Positions 40,331-52,400 of a stretch of DNA of 60,631 nucleotides are shown one piece after another. Both the position numbers and the translations under genes were made by a program. The stretch spans positions 1-60,631 of the forward strand of contig JAIVFH010000165.1 of the NCBI GenBank assembly GCA_025765595.1. The letters are read 5' to 3'. This DNA comes from Obelidium mucronatum. Lineage: Eukaryota; Chytridiomycota; Chytridiomycetes; Chytridiales; Chytriomycetaceae. The notes beneath the pieces are model-generated. The model saw only the letters and a list, made by a program, of their open reading frames with translations. It was not told the origin of the DNA and made no database searches. Positions within the stretch are counted from its first letter, which is position 1. Each line of letters begins with the position of its first letter.

Positions 40331-41044
40331 ATGAAGACATCGCTTGTGCTCACCATCATTGCTGCTCTAACAATTACCACCAACTGCCTTCCGGTACCAG
40401 ACTCTGTGTTGACAGCCAGCACTACAGGAACCCCTCCCACCACAGTGGCGCCAAAGAACACGCCCACTGGAACGGTTACTGAGATAAGACCAACCTCTGC
40501 AAACACCAGACCTGCTTCGTCCAGCACTACAGGAACTCCATCTGCCACCGTGACGCCAAAGAACACGCCCACTGGAACGGCTACTGAGATAAGACCAACC
40601 TCTGCAAACACCAGACCTGCTTCGTCCAGCACTACAGGAACTCCATCTGCCACCGTGACGCCAAAGAACACGCCCACTGGTACGGTTACTGAGATAAGAC
40701 CAACCTCTGCAAACACCAGACCTGCTTCGTCCAGCACTACAGGAACCCCTCCTGCCACCGTGACGCCAAAGAACACGCCCACTGGTACGGTTACTGAGAT
40801 AAGACCAACCTCTGCAAACACCAGACCTGCTTCGTCCGTGTTTACGGCTAGCACTACAGGAACCCCTCCTGCCATCGTGGCGCCAAAAAACACGCCCACT
40901 GCAACGGTTACCGCTACGAGACCAGCTTCTACCAAAGCAGCTTCTGTGTTTACAGTAAACGCTACTCATGTAACAACTCCGCCTGTCACTTCATCTACCG
41001 TTGCGGGAGCCGACGCTGAAGCTAAAACTGCTGTGGGAATTTAA
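40331..41044 (+). CDS. Secreted Ser/Thr/Pro-rich tandem-repeat protein (copy 2)
   Basis: A 237-aa ORF from ATG 40331. It has the same signal peptide and C-terminal tail as the protein at 8,297-9,118 but different repeats: about 35-residue units (TVTPKNTPTGT, RPTSANTRPASSSTTG) that lack the VFTA insert present in copy-1 units, except in the last one. Five units. Likely a glycosylated secreted or wall protein. An upstream extension of the frame to 40,070 has no signal-like character and is not favoured. Confidence 0.75.
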   Translation: MKTSLVLTIIAALTITTNCLPVPDSVLTASTTGTPPTTVAPKNTPTGTVTEIRPTSANTRPASSSTTGTPSATVTPKNTPTGTATEIRPTSANTRPASSSTTGTPSATVTPKNTPTGTVTEIRPTSANTRPASSSTTGTPPATVTPKNTPTGTVTEIRPTSANTRPASSVFTASTTGTPPAIVAPKNTPTATVTATRPASTKAASVFTVNATHVTTPPVTSSTVAGADAEAKTAVGI

Positions 41045-41109
41045 AGTGGTTGATTTGGTTTATTTGGTTTGAAATTGACACTGAATAAAAATTTTTCTCT
41101 CTAATGTCA

Positions 41110-42057
41110 TTATGTTGGCCGGAGAGTATTCCTAGAGCAGGTATCTTGCTCTGAAAATGCTGCTGGCCATGTCTCAATCGCGAAGTCACAAACGTTTTGC
41201 TTCACAAGTTCTACTACAGCAGCTGGCAAAGGGCCAAAGAGAGAATTTCCCAGCAGGTGCAACATTTTCAGCTGATCAAGAGAGCCAATTTCTTCTGGTA
41301 CAGGACCAGTGAGCAGATTATTGTTAAGATGGAGGTATTCTAATTGACTCAGCATTCCCAAGAATGGGGGGATGCGTCCAGTGAGTAAATTATCATTCAA
41401 TTGCAACTCCTTTAGTAACAACAAATTTCCAAGGGTTGATGGAAGAGGGCCAGTCAGTCTATTCTTGTGCAAGTATAATGATGTCAGCTTTGACAAAGTG
41501 TGAGCGAGCTCAACTGGAATTTTTCCTGAGAGTTGATTGCAAGACAAATTTAAGTATTCGAGATGAATAAGTTTCATGATATCGATAGGTATGGATCCGT
41601 TTAGCGCGTTATTCTGGAGGTTGAGGACTGTGAGATTGACAAGATGCCCGATTTCACGAGGGATCTTGCCTCTCAACCCTTTGAACACGTTCAGTTTGAT
41701 CAAACGCGTGAGTCTGCCAATTTGAGCAGGTAAGCACGATCGAAAGGGCAATGAGAGCCATATTTGGTTGAGTTGTTTTTCGCAAAGAGTCACATACGCC
41801 GCTTGATGAGGAGAGCCTTCAAGGAATAGAAACAGCTCAACATCTGGGGCTTCTCGCTTATATCCTATCCGTTTGAAGGAAACCGATTTGCATCGACGGA
41901 GGTTCAGAAGTATATACTGCGGATCAAGGAGACAGGCGTTGAATGAACGAGAGAGGCGCCGCAGTTTGACTGATTCAAGCGGATGGATCCAACTAAATAT
42001 TTCCGAGACAGTTTCCACTGGAAGGTCAGACAGCGTTGATGGAGACGCAGGTAGCAT
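41110..42057 (-). CDS. F-box / leucine-rich-repeat protein, intact
   Basis: A 315-aa single-exon protein. Residues about 8-45 are an F-box (LSDLPVETVSEIFSWIHPLE, LRRLSRSFNACL). Residues about 115-290 carry seven plant-type LRRs (LVNLTVLNLQNNALNGSIP, LKELQLNDNLLTGRIPPFLG). A probable SCF adaptor. Its start is 27 bp from the start of the ZFC3H1-like gene on the opposite strand, so both must share a very compact divergent promoter. The copy-1 relative is a relic at 9,200-9,760. Confidence 0.75.
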   Translation of the reverse strand: MLPASPSTLSDLPVETVSEIFSWIHPLESVKLRRLSRSFNACLLDPQYILLNLRRCKSVSFKRIGYKREAPDVELFLFLEGSPHQAAYVTLCEKQLNQIWLSLPFRSCLPAQIGRLTRLIKLNVFKGLRGKIPREIGHLVNLTVLNLQNNALNGSIPIDIMKLIHLEYLNLSCNQLSGKIPVELAHTLSKLTSLYLHKNRLTGPLPSTLGNLLLLKELQLNDNLLTGRIPPFLGMLSQLEYLHLNNNLLTGPVPEEIGSLDQLKMLHLLGNSLFGPLPAAVVELVKQNVCDFAIETWPAAFSEQDTCSRNTLRPT

Positions 42058-42083
42058 TTATTCTCTTTTTGAACAATTAAATC

Positions 42084-45000
42084 ATGACTGGCTTATCATC
42101 GCCTCTCCAGCCAGGCGAACTGCAGCAGCAAACATATCGAGAGTCGAGCGTTGAAGACGGAGAAATCTCGAGTGTCAGCGAGAGTCCAAGTCCAAAGCGG
42201 GCTTCAAGCCAAACTCCAATGATGCCGCAGCAACACCAATATCAACATCTTCATCAGCAGCACCAGCATCAATATCAACAACATCAACATCAACATCAGC
42301 AAGCAGGGCAGTTTCCTTTTGCCCAACCGCCTTTCTTTCAGCATCAAAACCAGTTTTTCCTTCAACCGCCTCCTGCTCTTTCGCTTAGCCAAACAACCCC
42401 CTTCGGTATCCACTCACTCGGTCCTCAGTTTGAACCCCTGGCCCGTCTGTCTTTGCTCCCGCTTCATATGCAGCCTGAAGGTATGTCTTAACACAGTTAA
42501 TAAACCCTTTCTCACAGTCTATAAATAGCTTTGGCCCAAACACCCAAAGAACTCAAAGTCAAGACACTGTCCCTCATTTCAGCCCTGTTGGCCAACTTTT
42601 ACGCTCCATTGGAACTCTCAGCCCTTGGTGTTTCGCCTGAAGTTGTTTCGCTGGCATCGCAATTTGAGCCAAAGAAGCTGTCAAAAGCGGAGAAGAAACG
42701 AGTGAAGTCTCTGAGGGATCAGCGGAGAAAATTGGCTGCGTATAAGGCAAGGTCTTCTGGTGGACCATTAGGGCAAATTCGTCAACCAGTAGTGATCCCA
42801 GCCCGCCCTGCTGGTCCAAAACAACGCTTCCCTCACGAACACTTTCATCCTATTCCCAACCAAGCCGCAGTGCCTGTTTTCCATCAAACATCTGGGCTAC
42901 CACATCCTGTGCTAAATCGCGCGAACGCCAAACAAACATCCGAAGTCCCCAAAGCAAATCCAACCTCTCAGCCTCCATCTTCCGAATTATCGGCGGCTGA
43001 AAAGCTGGAAAAACTAAAGGCTGTGTTGCGTGCTTCTAAATTGAGTGTTCTTACACCGATTAACAACAAACCAGTAGAGAATAAAACCGGGCGAAAAGGT
43101 ATATGATGTCAGTGCTTTGGGTGTTTCCACCTATTAACTCCCTTTATTCCTGGAATAGCTGAGAAACAGGATTCCAATGATCCATCGAGCTCCGATTCCG
43201 ATTCCACCAATACGGATATTGACGAAAGGGGTTCTAGCAGTGACATGGAGATTTGTGATTCAAGTAGCACTGATAAAAGCGACGAGGAGGAGGAGCCTTC
43301 AGTCCCCAAAGATGTCAAACCCACCACCGAGATAAATCCCCGCTCTTCACTAAGCGAAGAAAAGGATATGGATGTTGACGAGTCGAGTGAAGATTCGGAG
43401 GGAGATGACGATGACTCGGATGATTCAGACGACTCGGACGACTCTGACGATCCTGGATCCATCGCTCAAAACTGGCGTTCAAAGATCGAGTCCTTGAAAG
43501 TTACAATTGAATCCAAAGTTGAGAAAACCACTCCACTGATCCCAGCAATTACTCAGAAATCTTTGCCACCATCTCCTCCTACTTTGTCAATGAATGTTGG
43601 ACCAACCTTGCCAACGATTGTTGAACCAGCCATGTTGGAGGAACCGAAGCCTCAACCTGTGGCTTCAAATCGTATTCGGCCTAGCGCGAGCGACTACCAT
43701 TTACGCTCCAATGCTTATACCCTTCAACTGCCTCAAGCACGCAAGTTCATCCCTTCAAAGTCTTACGATCATTTTGTTATTGAAGTGAGCGACACGTCAG
43801 ATACTGAAGATGACAGCATGAATACCCCCAACTCTGCCACTCCACAACTGGCGAATAATGCACCAACGAAACTATCCGTCAAAGCATCTTCCTTGGATGA
43901 ACAGATTCGAGCAATGAAGGAGAGGATAGCTGAAAAAGAGCGACTGAAGCGGCTTTCCAAATTGGAAGGAACGAGTGGAAAGGCGGGGTCGATGGAAAGC
44001 CTTGGTTCTGTTTCTTCTACTGTGAGCAACGCAGGGACTAGTATCGCAAGTGAAATGGACATCGATGCTGGTTTGAAGCAACTTTCTGCCCCCAGCTCGT
44101 TGGCCTCAACGCCAATGATATCAAAAGCAGTAGTACCAGGCAGAAAACAAGAACCCCTTCAAGGAGCGGTGTCAACCCCAACATCTCCCCAACCTCCAAC
44201 CCCCAACAGTAACAAATCGCATCTTTCCCCATTATCCTCTACCGCTGCAACATTGCTCACCAAAAAGCAAGCACTGGAGTCCCAAATCAAACAAGATGAG
44301 ACACTCCTTGAATCTGCGTTGAAGGACATTTCGGCTAAAGAGGCGAACCTCGCGGCTCTTCAACAAACAGCAGAGACACAAGCGGCCACGGCGAGCGAAG
44401 CACAATCAACCCTCGTCTCACTTGAGGAGGAACTCAGACTTCTCCAACAACGTGTTTCAGAACAACGAGAATTGGTGGAAAGGGAGAAACAACGCGTCGA
44501 AGCCAGTCAAGAGCAGGCCGAAAAGCTTCGGAAAGTTATTCTCGGAAAAGCGGAAGTGGCGGGAATGCTTCGGAAAGCCGTGAACGAGAGGCGTGTGGAT
44601 TTGTTAAGTGTCTTGAAGGCCCTGCAACAAGCGCAGCAACAACAACAGCAGGCTCGACAAGATCAGCAAAAAGATCATCAGTCGTCTTTAGGCAAGCATA
44701 TAAGATCTGTTGGGAACACTGATTCCAGAGATAATGGTCTTGGTTTAAAGAAACAAAAGATCGCTCAACCCGAATCACTTTCGAATGGAGATGATTTCAT
44801 CCGGTTCACTGATGGTGATATGACAGATGTAAGTGTCGGAGCCGCTATCCCAAGTTCTGTTGATTGCGCAGAATTAGGTCCATCCAGCACAACAGTTTTC
44901 CATCCGTCCGAAATCGAGCGCCAGAAAAAGTTTGAAGAGATTGTTTGGGAAGAAGGTATCGATACCGTAGAATGGCTGAAGGACTTTGATGATGTCTTGA

Positions 45001-48000
45001 CGAAGGAGGGCGATGTTTGCGGCTTGGAGGATTTACGAAGTTCAAATTTACCAGTTGTTGAAATGCGCGCGAGTAGTGTCCCGACGAGTGGTCAGTTCAA
45101 GACTGGTGCACGGGTTAGTAATTCAAGAGCATCGCTACTGGTCTTTACTTACACATTTTTGTTTTTCTTCAGCCTGTTTCGTGTGGAACATCCTCTGCTG
45201 GAACAGGACAACAGCAAACCTCTGGTTACACTCTGTTTGAATCTCCTCTAGTGCAGCTTCGATCTTATCGCTACTTTGGAGCGCCTGAAGTAGTCGGTGC
45301 CAAAAAATTAGGGGCAGGCAACAAGATTGACCCGTTCAAATTAATGTGTAAATATGAAACTATGGGTGAAGGAGGCATGTGTAAGGATCCCCAATGTTTT
45401 GCCCAACACTTCAAAGATATTTCATTAACTGGTATGGGTCTTGCCTTTAATGTGTTTCGTCCACAATTTATTAGGATTAACCAAACAAAACAGAGAATGA
45501 AGTGCTACTCGATTTACTTGCACGTCTGGAATCAAGTATCACCACTGATGTTGAACAGCTGCGGTTACTGGTTCAAAGAAAACGAGCATTGGGCGCCAAC
45601 TATGATGAATTGATTCGGCTCATCAAGGCACAGGCAGGCACTAATATGGTCTTCAAAAATAACGACAATCACATGACATCCAACCATCCCACGTCATCAC
45701 CCGGAAAATACATTGATCACCGAGTTTTCAGAAATGTTGGCGTTGGCCGAAGCGGACTGGCATCAACAAAAGAAGAATACCCCCCTTCATTAATCCCACC
45801 ATCCCAGGCCATCTTTTTGCAAGGTCTTCAACGTGTTGTCGATGGAGAAAAGCCAAAAGTAGAGAGATATTACGATATTCCGTTAGAGGCACAAGATTAT
45901 GAAAGCATGATTGCCCGAGACCCAACAAACATTCACTTGCGTATTGAGTATGCAGCGTCTCTCCTACCCTCTGGCCCTCTCTCGACCAAAGAGCTTCTTA
46001 AAACGCACAAGGGGATTTCTGAGGCCATCAACATTCTTGGCGAAGCATTGCAGGCCAATAGAGAGTCTGAAGATTTGTGGATATGTTATTTGGAACTTTA
46101 TATGAAGAGGGCTGGCGAAGAGGATGTCCGCGATATGTTTGAGCAAGGGATTGGGTTTTTGCCTGGGAGTTTGGTTTTGTGGTGGAGGTATTTCGTGTGG
46201 GAAATCGAGTTCGAGCGGAAAGAGAAAGTGGGACGGAGGATGCTATATACGTTTACAGGAGACGAAGGTCATATCAGGGGTGAGTCTAGGTTCTGGGCGT
46301 ACGAGTTATTATGTTTTCACTCAAATTGATGTCAAATACCCCAGACCCCGTTGTGAAGTCGAGCATGGTCCTTTCCATTACTATTCAACTTATGAAGCTG
46401 TATATGCATCATTCGGATAACTCGGAGACGGCTCGATTCTTTATGGCCATCTTTCTGCGTTGTAAGGACGTAGGAGAGTTGGAGCGATTTTCAAGCGCAC
46501 CTGGAACAAGCTCAACACGCATGAATGGTGCATTTATTCCACCCTTGCGAAATACTTGGGCAGCAGCCGTGTTGACATACCGTGACTTGTCCAAAGCATG
46601 GCTGGCGTACTTCCACTTTCTGTACCACGGGTCTTTACCGCGGTCCTTGTTCTTATCATATCCCCATGACTACCTTATCCGGGATGAGCTCTTTTTGATT
46701 CGGTGGGATGCTGGTGTCGCCACTGGTGCTCAGAACGCCACCACTCCATCTGGAACTGAAATGGCATGGTTCAAACAGATTTTCCAAAATTGCGTACAAT
46801 CATGGAAAGTAGCATGTCCGAAGAAACAGCAGCATCATCAAGAAGATGTTGTTGTGACGGCCAAGAGAAGAGAGTTTGAGACTTCGTTCTTGGCGATTGT
46901 AAAGAACTTTTTTGCTTCTTTTTCCGTAACAACGAGTGGAAACTCTTTGGTTACGAATCGTGTGGTTTCGAGAGTATGGGAGGGTGTTGTAGGTGTTTTA
47001 GGAATGGACTGTGTGGGTGCTGTAGGATTGAGGAGTGTGAATGAGGTAAAGTCTGTCCTCTTTTGAATTCATTTCAATACCTTTCTTTTAAACAGCTGAA
47101 TGATTCGGATATCCTGAAACCTGGCCGGTTTCAAATTGTGAATTCGTGTGTCAAAGAGCTGTTGGTGGCTGATGCGAAAGAAGGGACAGTATCCGCATCA
47201 GTTCATGCAAAGAAAGCAGTGGAACTCTTGGTGAATTCAATTCGATGTTGCTATGAAAGTTTACCGCCGGTATGTGTCCTTGTCGCGTGTGCTTGAGTTT
47301 GTCGTGACCTGTATTTTCACCCCTTAGATTTCCATAACCACAGTTGGGGATATCCCCGACACGATTGACGAAACTATAACTCTGTATGAGAAAGCTTTAT
47401 CTTTGAGCACTGATATTCGATTGCCAGACTTGCTTGAGTCATGCCGGCAACAAGGGTTAAAAAGGAATGCTCATCTCTGGCTGAATTTCCTGCTTTTGTC
47501 AAGCATAGAGTTTTCGGATCCTGATAGCAACAGCTCGCAACCAAACTTCCGCGTCTTGTTTGAAAAGGCGCTGGAAAGTGTGAAAGGAAAAGAAGGCAGG
47601 TATCTCCTGTGGCGTGAATACCTTTCTTTCGAAGGCAAGGTGGCTGGATTTGGTGAAAAAAGTACTCTTGCTGTACTATGGCGCGCGATAAATGATCTCT
47701 GTGGGGGATTCGAAAAGAGTCCTTTGGAGTCGTCGCGTGCATTAGAAATTCCTGATTTTGCCAAACTTGTGGGCGTGAAGGTAGTTGGATTTGGCTTGGA
47801 TTTGCTCTGTTTGAACGTAACTTATGTTATTTTTTCGATAGGAGTTTGGTTTATCGACTAACCTTTTAAAGTTCTCTTGTCTGGCTTTTCTCGCGAAAAG
47901 GCTTTGGAAGTAGTTGAATTGTTGATGAAGAGTCGATCCGAATTGCTCCATGCGTGTCCTTCGTGTGTATACGTTTCTTTCTCTGTCACTTTTTTTATTG

Positions 48001-48315
48001 ACTTTTGGTTTGGCGTTGGCAGATTCTCTCGGTTATATTTCGAATTGGATATGGTTGAATCTGGAAAGTCATTTTTGATCGATTGTTTGAAGTGCAATCC
48101 AAAGTCTCCACATATCTGGAAATTGTAAGTTCTCATGATTTTATTAACATCTTTAAGTTGACCGCATTTCTACTGTTTTCTGTCCAAATAGAATATATCA
48201 AATTGAAGATTTGGGTGGGCAATTTGGAAGTGCTGAATCTGTCAAGCGAATATGTCGTTTGGCTGAAGAAACATTGCCAGAAACTGAAGCTGCATTCTTT
48301 AGACATGTTTGTTAA
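42084..48315 (+). pseudogene. ZFC3H1/Red1-like zinc-finger HAT-repeat protein, different frameshift (copy 2)
   Basis: Same exon plan and domains as 9,785-15,981: Gln/His-rich start, acidic Ser/Asp clusters (43,160-43,460), coiled coil (about 44,250-44,610), C3H1 finger CKYETMGEGGMCKDPQC near 45,350, then HAT-like repeats. At the site where copy 1 has an extra A, this copy reads in frame (AWLAYFHFLYHGS). Instead it lacks one C at about 47,873 (AAAGTTCTCTTG against AAAGTTCCTCTTG), which shifts the frame in the third-last exon. About 90% of the protein would still be made normally. The 3' half is nearly identical to copy 1, while the 5' half is clearly more divergent. If either indel is a sequencing error, that copy is functional. 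Confidence 0.8.
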
Positions 48316-48681
48316 CTTTTTTTGTTTGTTCTGCTTTGCTCCGTGAAAGGCCCCAGTTTTGGTCAATAGAAGGAGCAAAATAGGACAAGGCTTTACTTGC
48401 CCTCCTCTCTTGAATATGAACAGAACTTTCCTTAGGTGCAATCAATCCCAGAAAAATTGAATAATGGAAAACTGACGAATTAAGCTTTTGGCTGCTGCTG
48501 TAAGTCCTTGATTTAAAGTTGTAGGATCTGGGGCTCCTAATTGTTAATCGTGATTCCCGAGCACGCATTCCCCTTTATGCGATTGCTTACTCCATCGCAG
48601 CATGTTTTTAATTTTCTCTTTGTCAGTAAGTGTGAAAGTCGTTTTCTTCTATCCTCAATTATAAAATAACCCATTTTTTTA

Positions 48682-48875
48682 GCTCTCCCTTAAAAACTTT
48701 AGGTATATATTCTGGTTTCGACACCTTGATCTATAATTGTATCATCTTTCTTTTACTTCGTTGTTGGGTTTGTATCACCAAAAATGTAGATTTGGGTGTG
48801 GTTTTGTTTCGTCAGAAACACAAGCCAACCGATCTATTTCCTTCTCCATATTATCAATATCGTTGAGCGCATTTA
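48682..48875. repeat. Dispersed repeat of about 180 bp, copy C
   Basis: The counterpart of 16,345-16,530, at the same position relative to the ZFC3H1-like gene in copy 2, with a short ATATCA insertion near its right end. Confidence 0.75.
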
Positions 48876-48984
48876 TTTTATCCTTATCATGTAAAGAAGA
48901 AGAGAGTAGGATGGGTTGGTTGTTTGTTGTGTGGTTGACATATAAAGTTTTACAAAGGAGAGTCTTGAAAGCGTCAATACTTTA

Positions 48985-49135
48985 TTGACTGCACATCGAT
49001 TAAGCTCTATCAATCCTTACGGTAACTGTCGAAGCGAGTGTGTGGAACGACAGAATACAATGTCAACATTCCACTATCCTGAACAATTTTCTTCAGCTCA
49101 ACCCATGACTTCGTGAAACTGTCATTTGAAAGAAA
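48985..49135 (-). pseudogene. Crinkler 3'-end relic, left part
   Basis: The sequence matches the last codons of the Crinkler gene (CTATCAATCCTTACGG, CATTCCACTATCCT) with many changes. It stops at CATTTGAAAG. The matching continuation resumes at about 55,000, so this relic was split by later insertions including the copia element. Confidence 0.65.
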
Positions 49136-49231
49136 CTGTTGTAAAATACGCCTTTACTTTCAGGTTAAGTGCGTGAGATTGTCCTTTTTCTTGTTGTTAT
49201 TTTCTAATGTGATTTTTTCTCTATTTATACC

Positions 49232-49394
49232 TGTTGAGTGGCAGGTTGTCACATTTTATTGTTTTTTTTATCTTGTTTTATTCATTCTATTGTGCCCGAA
49301 CTAACGGCGTATAACGGGCCCACAAGCAAATATATATCTTGTTTTATTCATTCTATTGTGCCCGAACTAACGGCGTATAACGGGCCCACAGAAA
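49232..49394 (+). repeat. 5' LTR with internal tandem duplication
   Basis: Bases 49,232-49,330 correspond to the full 3' LTR. A second copy of the distal part (ATCTTGTTTTATTCATTC through GGGCCCACA) is repeated at about 49,331-49,390. This makes the LTR 163 bp against 97 bp for the 3' one. Confidence 0.85.
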
Positions 49395-49479
49395 GATTAA
49401 GAGGTCTTTATTGCTCTGCTGATTGACAAGACGGCATCTACAATAACCGCAATCAAACAAACAGGACACCATCGACGAG

Positions 49480-52400
49480 ATGTCGACTGAGAAGGATGAC
49501 GAAAAGGCCGGGATTGAACGACTCAAAGGAGCCGAGAACTATGCCATGTGGTCAAAGCGCATGGTGGTCAAGTTCAAATCCATTGGAGTGAAAGGTCTTG
49601 AAAAGGGAACGTTCAAGACAACTGGAGACGCCGCAAAGTGGGAACTACTCGACGCAAAGGCGACGGAATGCCTGGTACGCTACCTCTCCGACTCGGTCCT
49701 GGAGGAGATCGATGTAACCGAATCCTGTCAAGAAATCTGGAATTCGTTGAAAACCGCTTATGAAGGGAACGACTGGGTTACAAAAGCTACGCTTAAGTAC
49801 CAATTCTGGGGCTTGACTTGCGAGGATGCAAGGGAAGTGGAGAGTTTCTTGAGCAAGGTGAACACAATCCTGACGAAGCTGTCGGTACTATCAGCCAAGA
49901 TCGAGCCGGAAGATGTGGTTGCGAAAATTCTTCTGTCAATGCCAGAAGAACTCAACACGGTTCGACAAGCGCTGCTGACTGGAGATGACCTACCGGATAA
50001 GGACAAGATGATCCAGCAAATGCGAGACGAGGCCAGACGTTTAACCAAGAGCGAAGACGATGCTGCAAAAGCGAAGGCCAATATGGCACAGCGGATTGCG
50101 GCGGCCAACGCTGCCATGGTCTCCAACGGCGGTGGTGGAATTGGATCAGGAGGGTTCAGCGGCGGCCCCGGTGGTGGTAAAGGTGGTGGTAGTACCAGGA
50201 AGTGCAAGTGGTGTAGTAAGAACCATGCGAAAGACGGATGCTACACCAAATACCCTGAAAAAGCCCCGGACTGGTACAAGCAGATGCTGGAGAGGAAGAA
50301 GAAGAATCGGGAGGAGGAAGGGAATCTGGCGGATGTTGGTCCTTCCAATAAAGCATCGTCGTCTTGGGGAGATGCGCCCTTTTACTTGTTGTGTGCAAAT
50401 ATGTTTGTTGCGCTATGTCGTTGGGTGGTTAACTGTTGTAGGAAACAACAACCGGCGGAAGTTAAAAAGCTGATTAGACTGCCACCAGTTCAGAAGGGAT
50501 CCGAAACGCAATGGATTACACTGGAAAAGAGGGAGATTGTGTCGTGTGATAGAACATGTCGGTTCAAGCGCAGGTGGAAGGGCATCACAGTGAATTACAA
50601 GACTCCAGACTACACGATGGGTGCTGCGGCAGGAATCTTGATCGCACTACCGGTGATGAAGGTGCTATCAATACTGAAGCTGCTTCCAAAGTCAATCGAT
50701 AGACGGTGGTTTCCAAAGAAGAAGAAACGAACAAGACATTTCAACATGCCGTCGAGTGACAACATGTTCGGGAACTGGCTGTGGAAACTGCTGTGGATGT
50801 GTTACTTTGTGTCAACATGGGCGCTGTTTGCGTTGTTAATCTGGAACTGGAATATTGGGACCAAATGTGGGGACAGCGCACTTGGTAGTAACTTGCCCGG
50901 ACCTAAATCATTGATATCGATGGTTGATTGGTCAAAGCTCTTTACCAACGGCGCTGCCCCTCCCACGGTTAGTAACAACACATATCATGTGTATGAAGCT
51001 ACATACTCTCACAAAATGGCTTCCAGTTTAGTAAACACAGTATGTGAACACTGGAGCGGCGGGGTGAATATCCAATGCGGGGACAGCATCCTTGATAGTA
51101 TCTTACCCGGACCTACACACTTGACAACGAGTGTGAATCGGTCAGAGCTCTTTATCAACGGTGCTGTCCTCTGTGCGGTTAGTGTGTGTCAGTTGCTAAT
51201 TAGAATGACATACTCTCACCCGTCCAAAGCTAGAATTATTGAGCTTGGAAATCATGTTGCCTTCATGGCAAGTGGAGATACCACCAACCAGGACACAACA
51301 AAACCACGGTGGTGCTACGATAGTGGTGCCTCAATCCATCTGTCTGGAGACAGAAAGTCGTTCGTGTCGTTCCATGAACTGCCTCACCAAGACCGCGTGC
51401 CAATTAGACTGGCGGGGGATCCGTAATTAAAGCCACAGGTCGTGGAGATATTACCCTGCAATTGAATGTGGGGGGGAAATCAGTCGTGACAAGAATTACA
51501 GATGTACTGTATATTCCAAATGCCCCGACAAGTTTACTGAGTGGGAGTAGACTCGATGATGCTGGGCACCGCGTCACAATCGAAAATGGATCCGCTACAA
51601 TCATCAACAACGCCGGAAGGGTGGTCGGAGTGGCAAAACGAACCAGAGGAGGAAGCATGTATATGCTGGATTGCGACTTCTCAACAGATGTTGAAGAAGA
51701 ATACATGTTAGCGGCGATGGAAACAGACATCTGGCATCGGAGGTTGGGACACTGCGGTATCCAGGTTATCAATGCGCTGAAGTCGGCCAAGATGATATCA
51801 TCGTCAGTGAGGCGCGGAGAGTGCACATGCCATTCATGTACAGCTGGAAAATCCGCCCGGAAGCCCGTCCCAAAGGAACGACACCGCGCAACAGACGTCC
51901 TGGACGAGGTGCATATGGACACCTACACGTTGGGAAAACCAACACTGGGCGGAAAGAGGTACCTGGTGATGTTCACCGATGCCTTCAGCGGATATACTTC
52001 TGGTTACCTTCAGGCGACAAAAACTGGTGGAGACACACTGAACTCATTCAAATCGTTCAAAACTGATGTGGAGAATAGCTCTGGGAAACGCATCAAAGTA
52101 CTCCATGGGGACAACGGAACAGAGTTTATCAACAAGAACTTTGAGGAATTCTGCAGAGCGGAGAAGATTACCAGGACGGACTCAACTCCATATGTGCATG
52201 AACAAAACGGAATTGCGGAGAGGAAGAACCGAACCGTGGCGGGAATGGCTCTCGCAATGATGCACGAGGCGAACGTACCAATATCGTATTGGGGAGAAGC
52301 GTTTATGGCGGCGATCTACTTGAGTAATAGGTGCCCGCTAGCTCGATATGAGTGGAAATCGTCATTTGAAGTATTAATGGGAAGGAAACCAAAGATTGAC

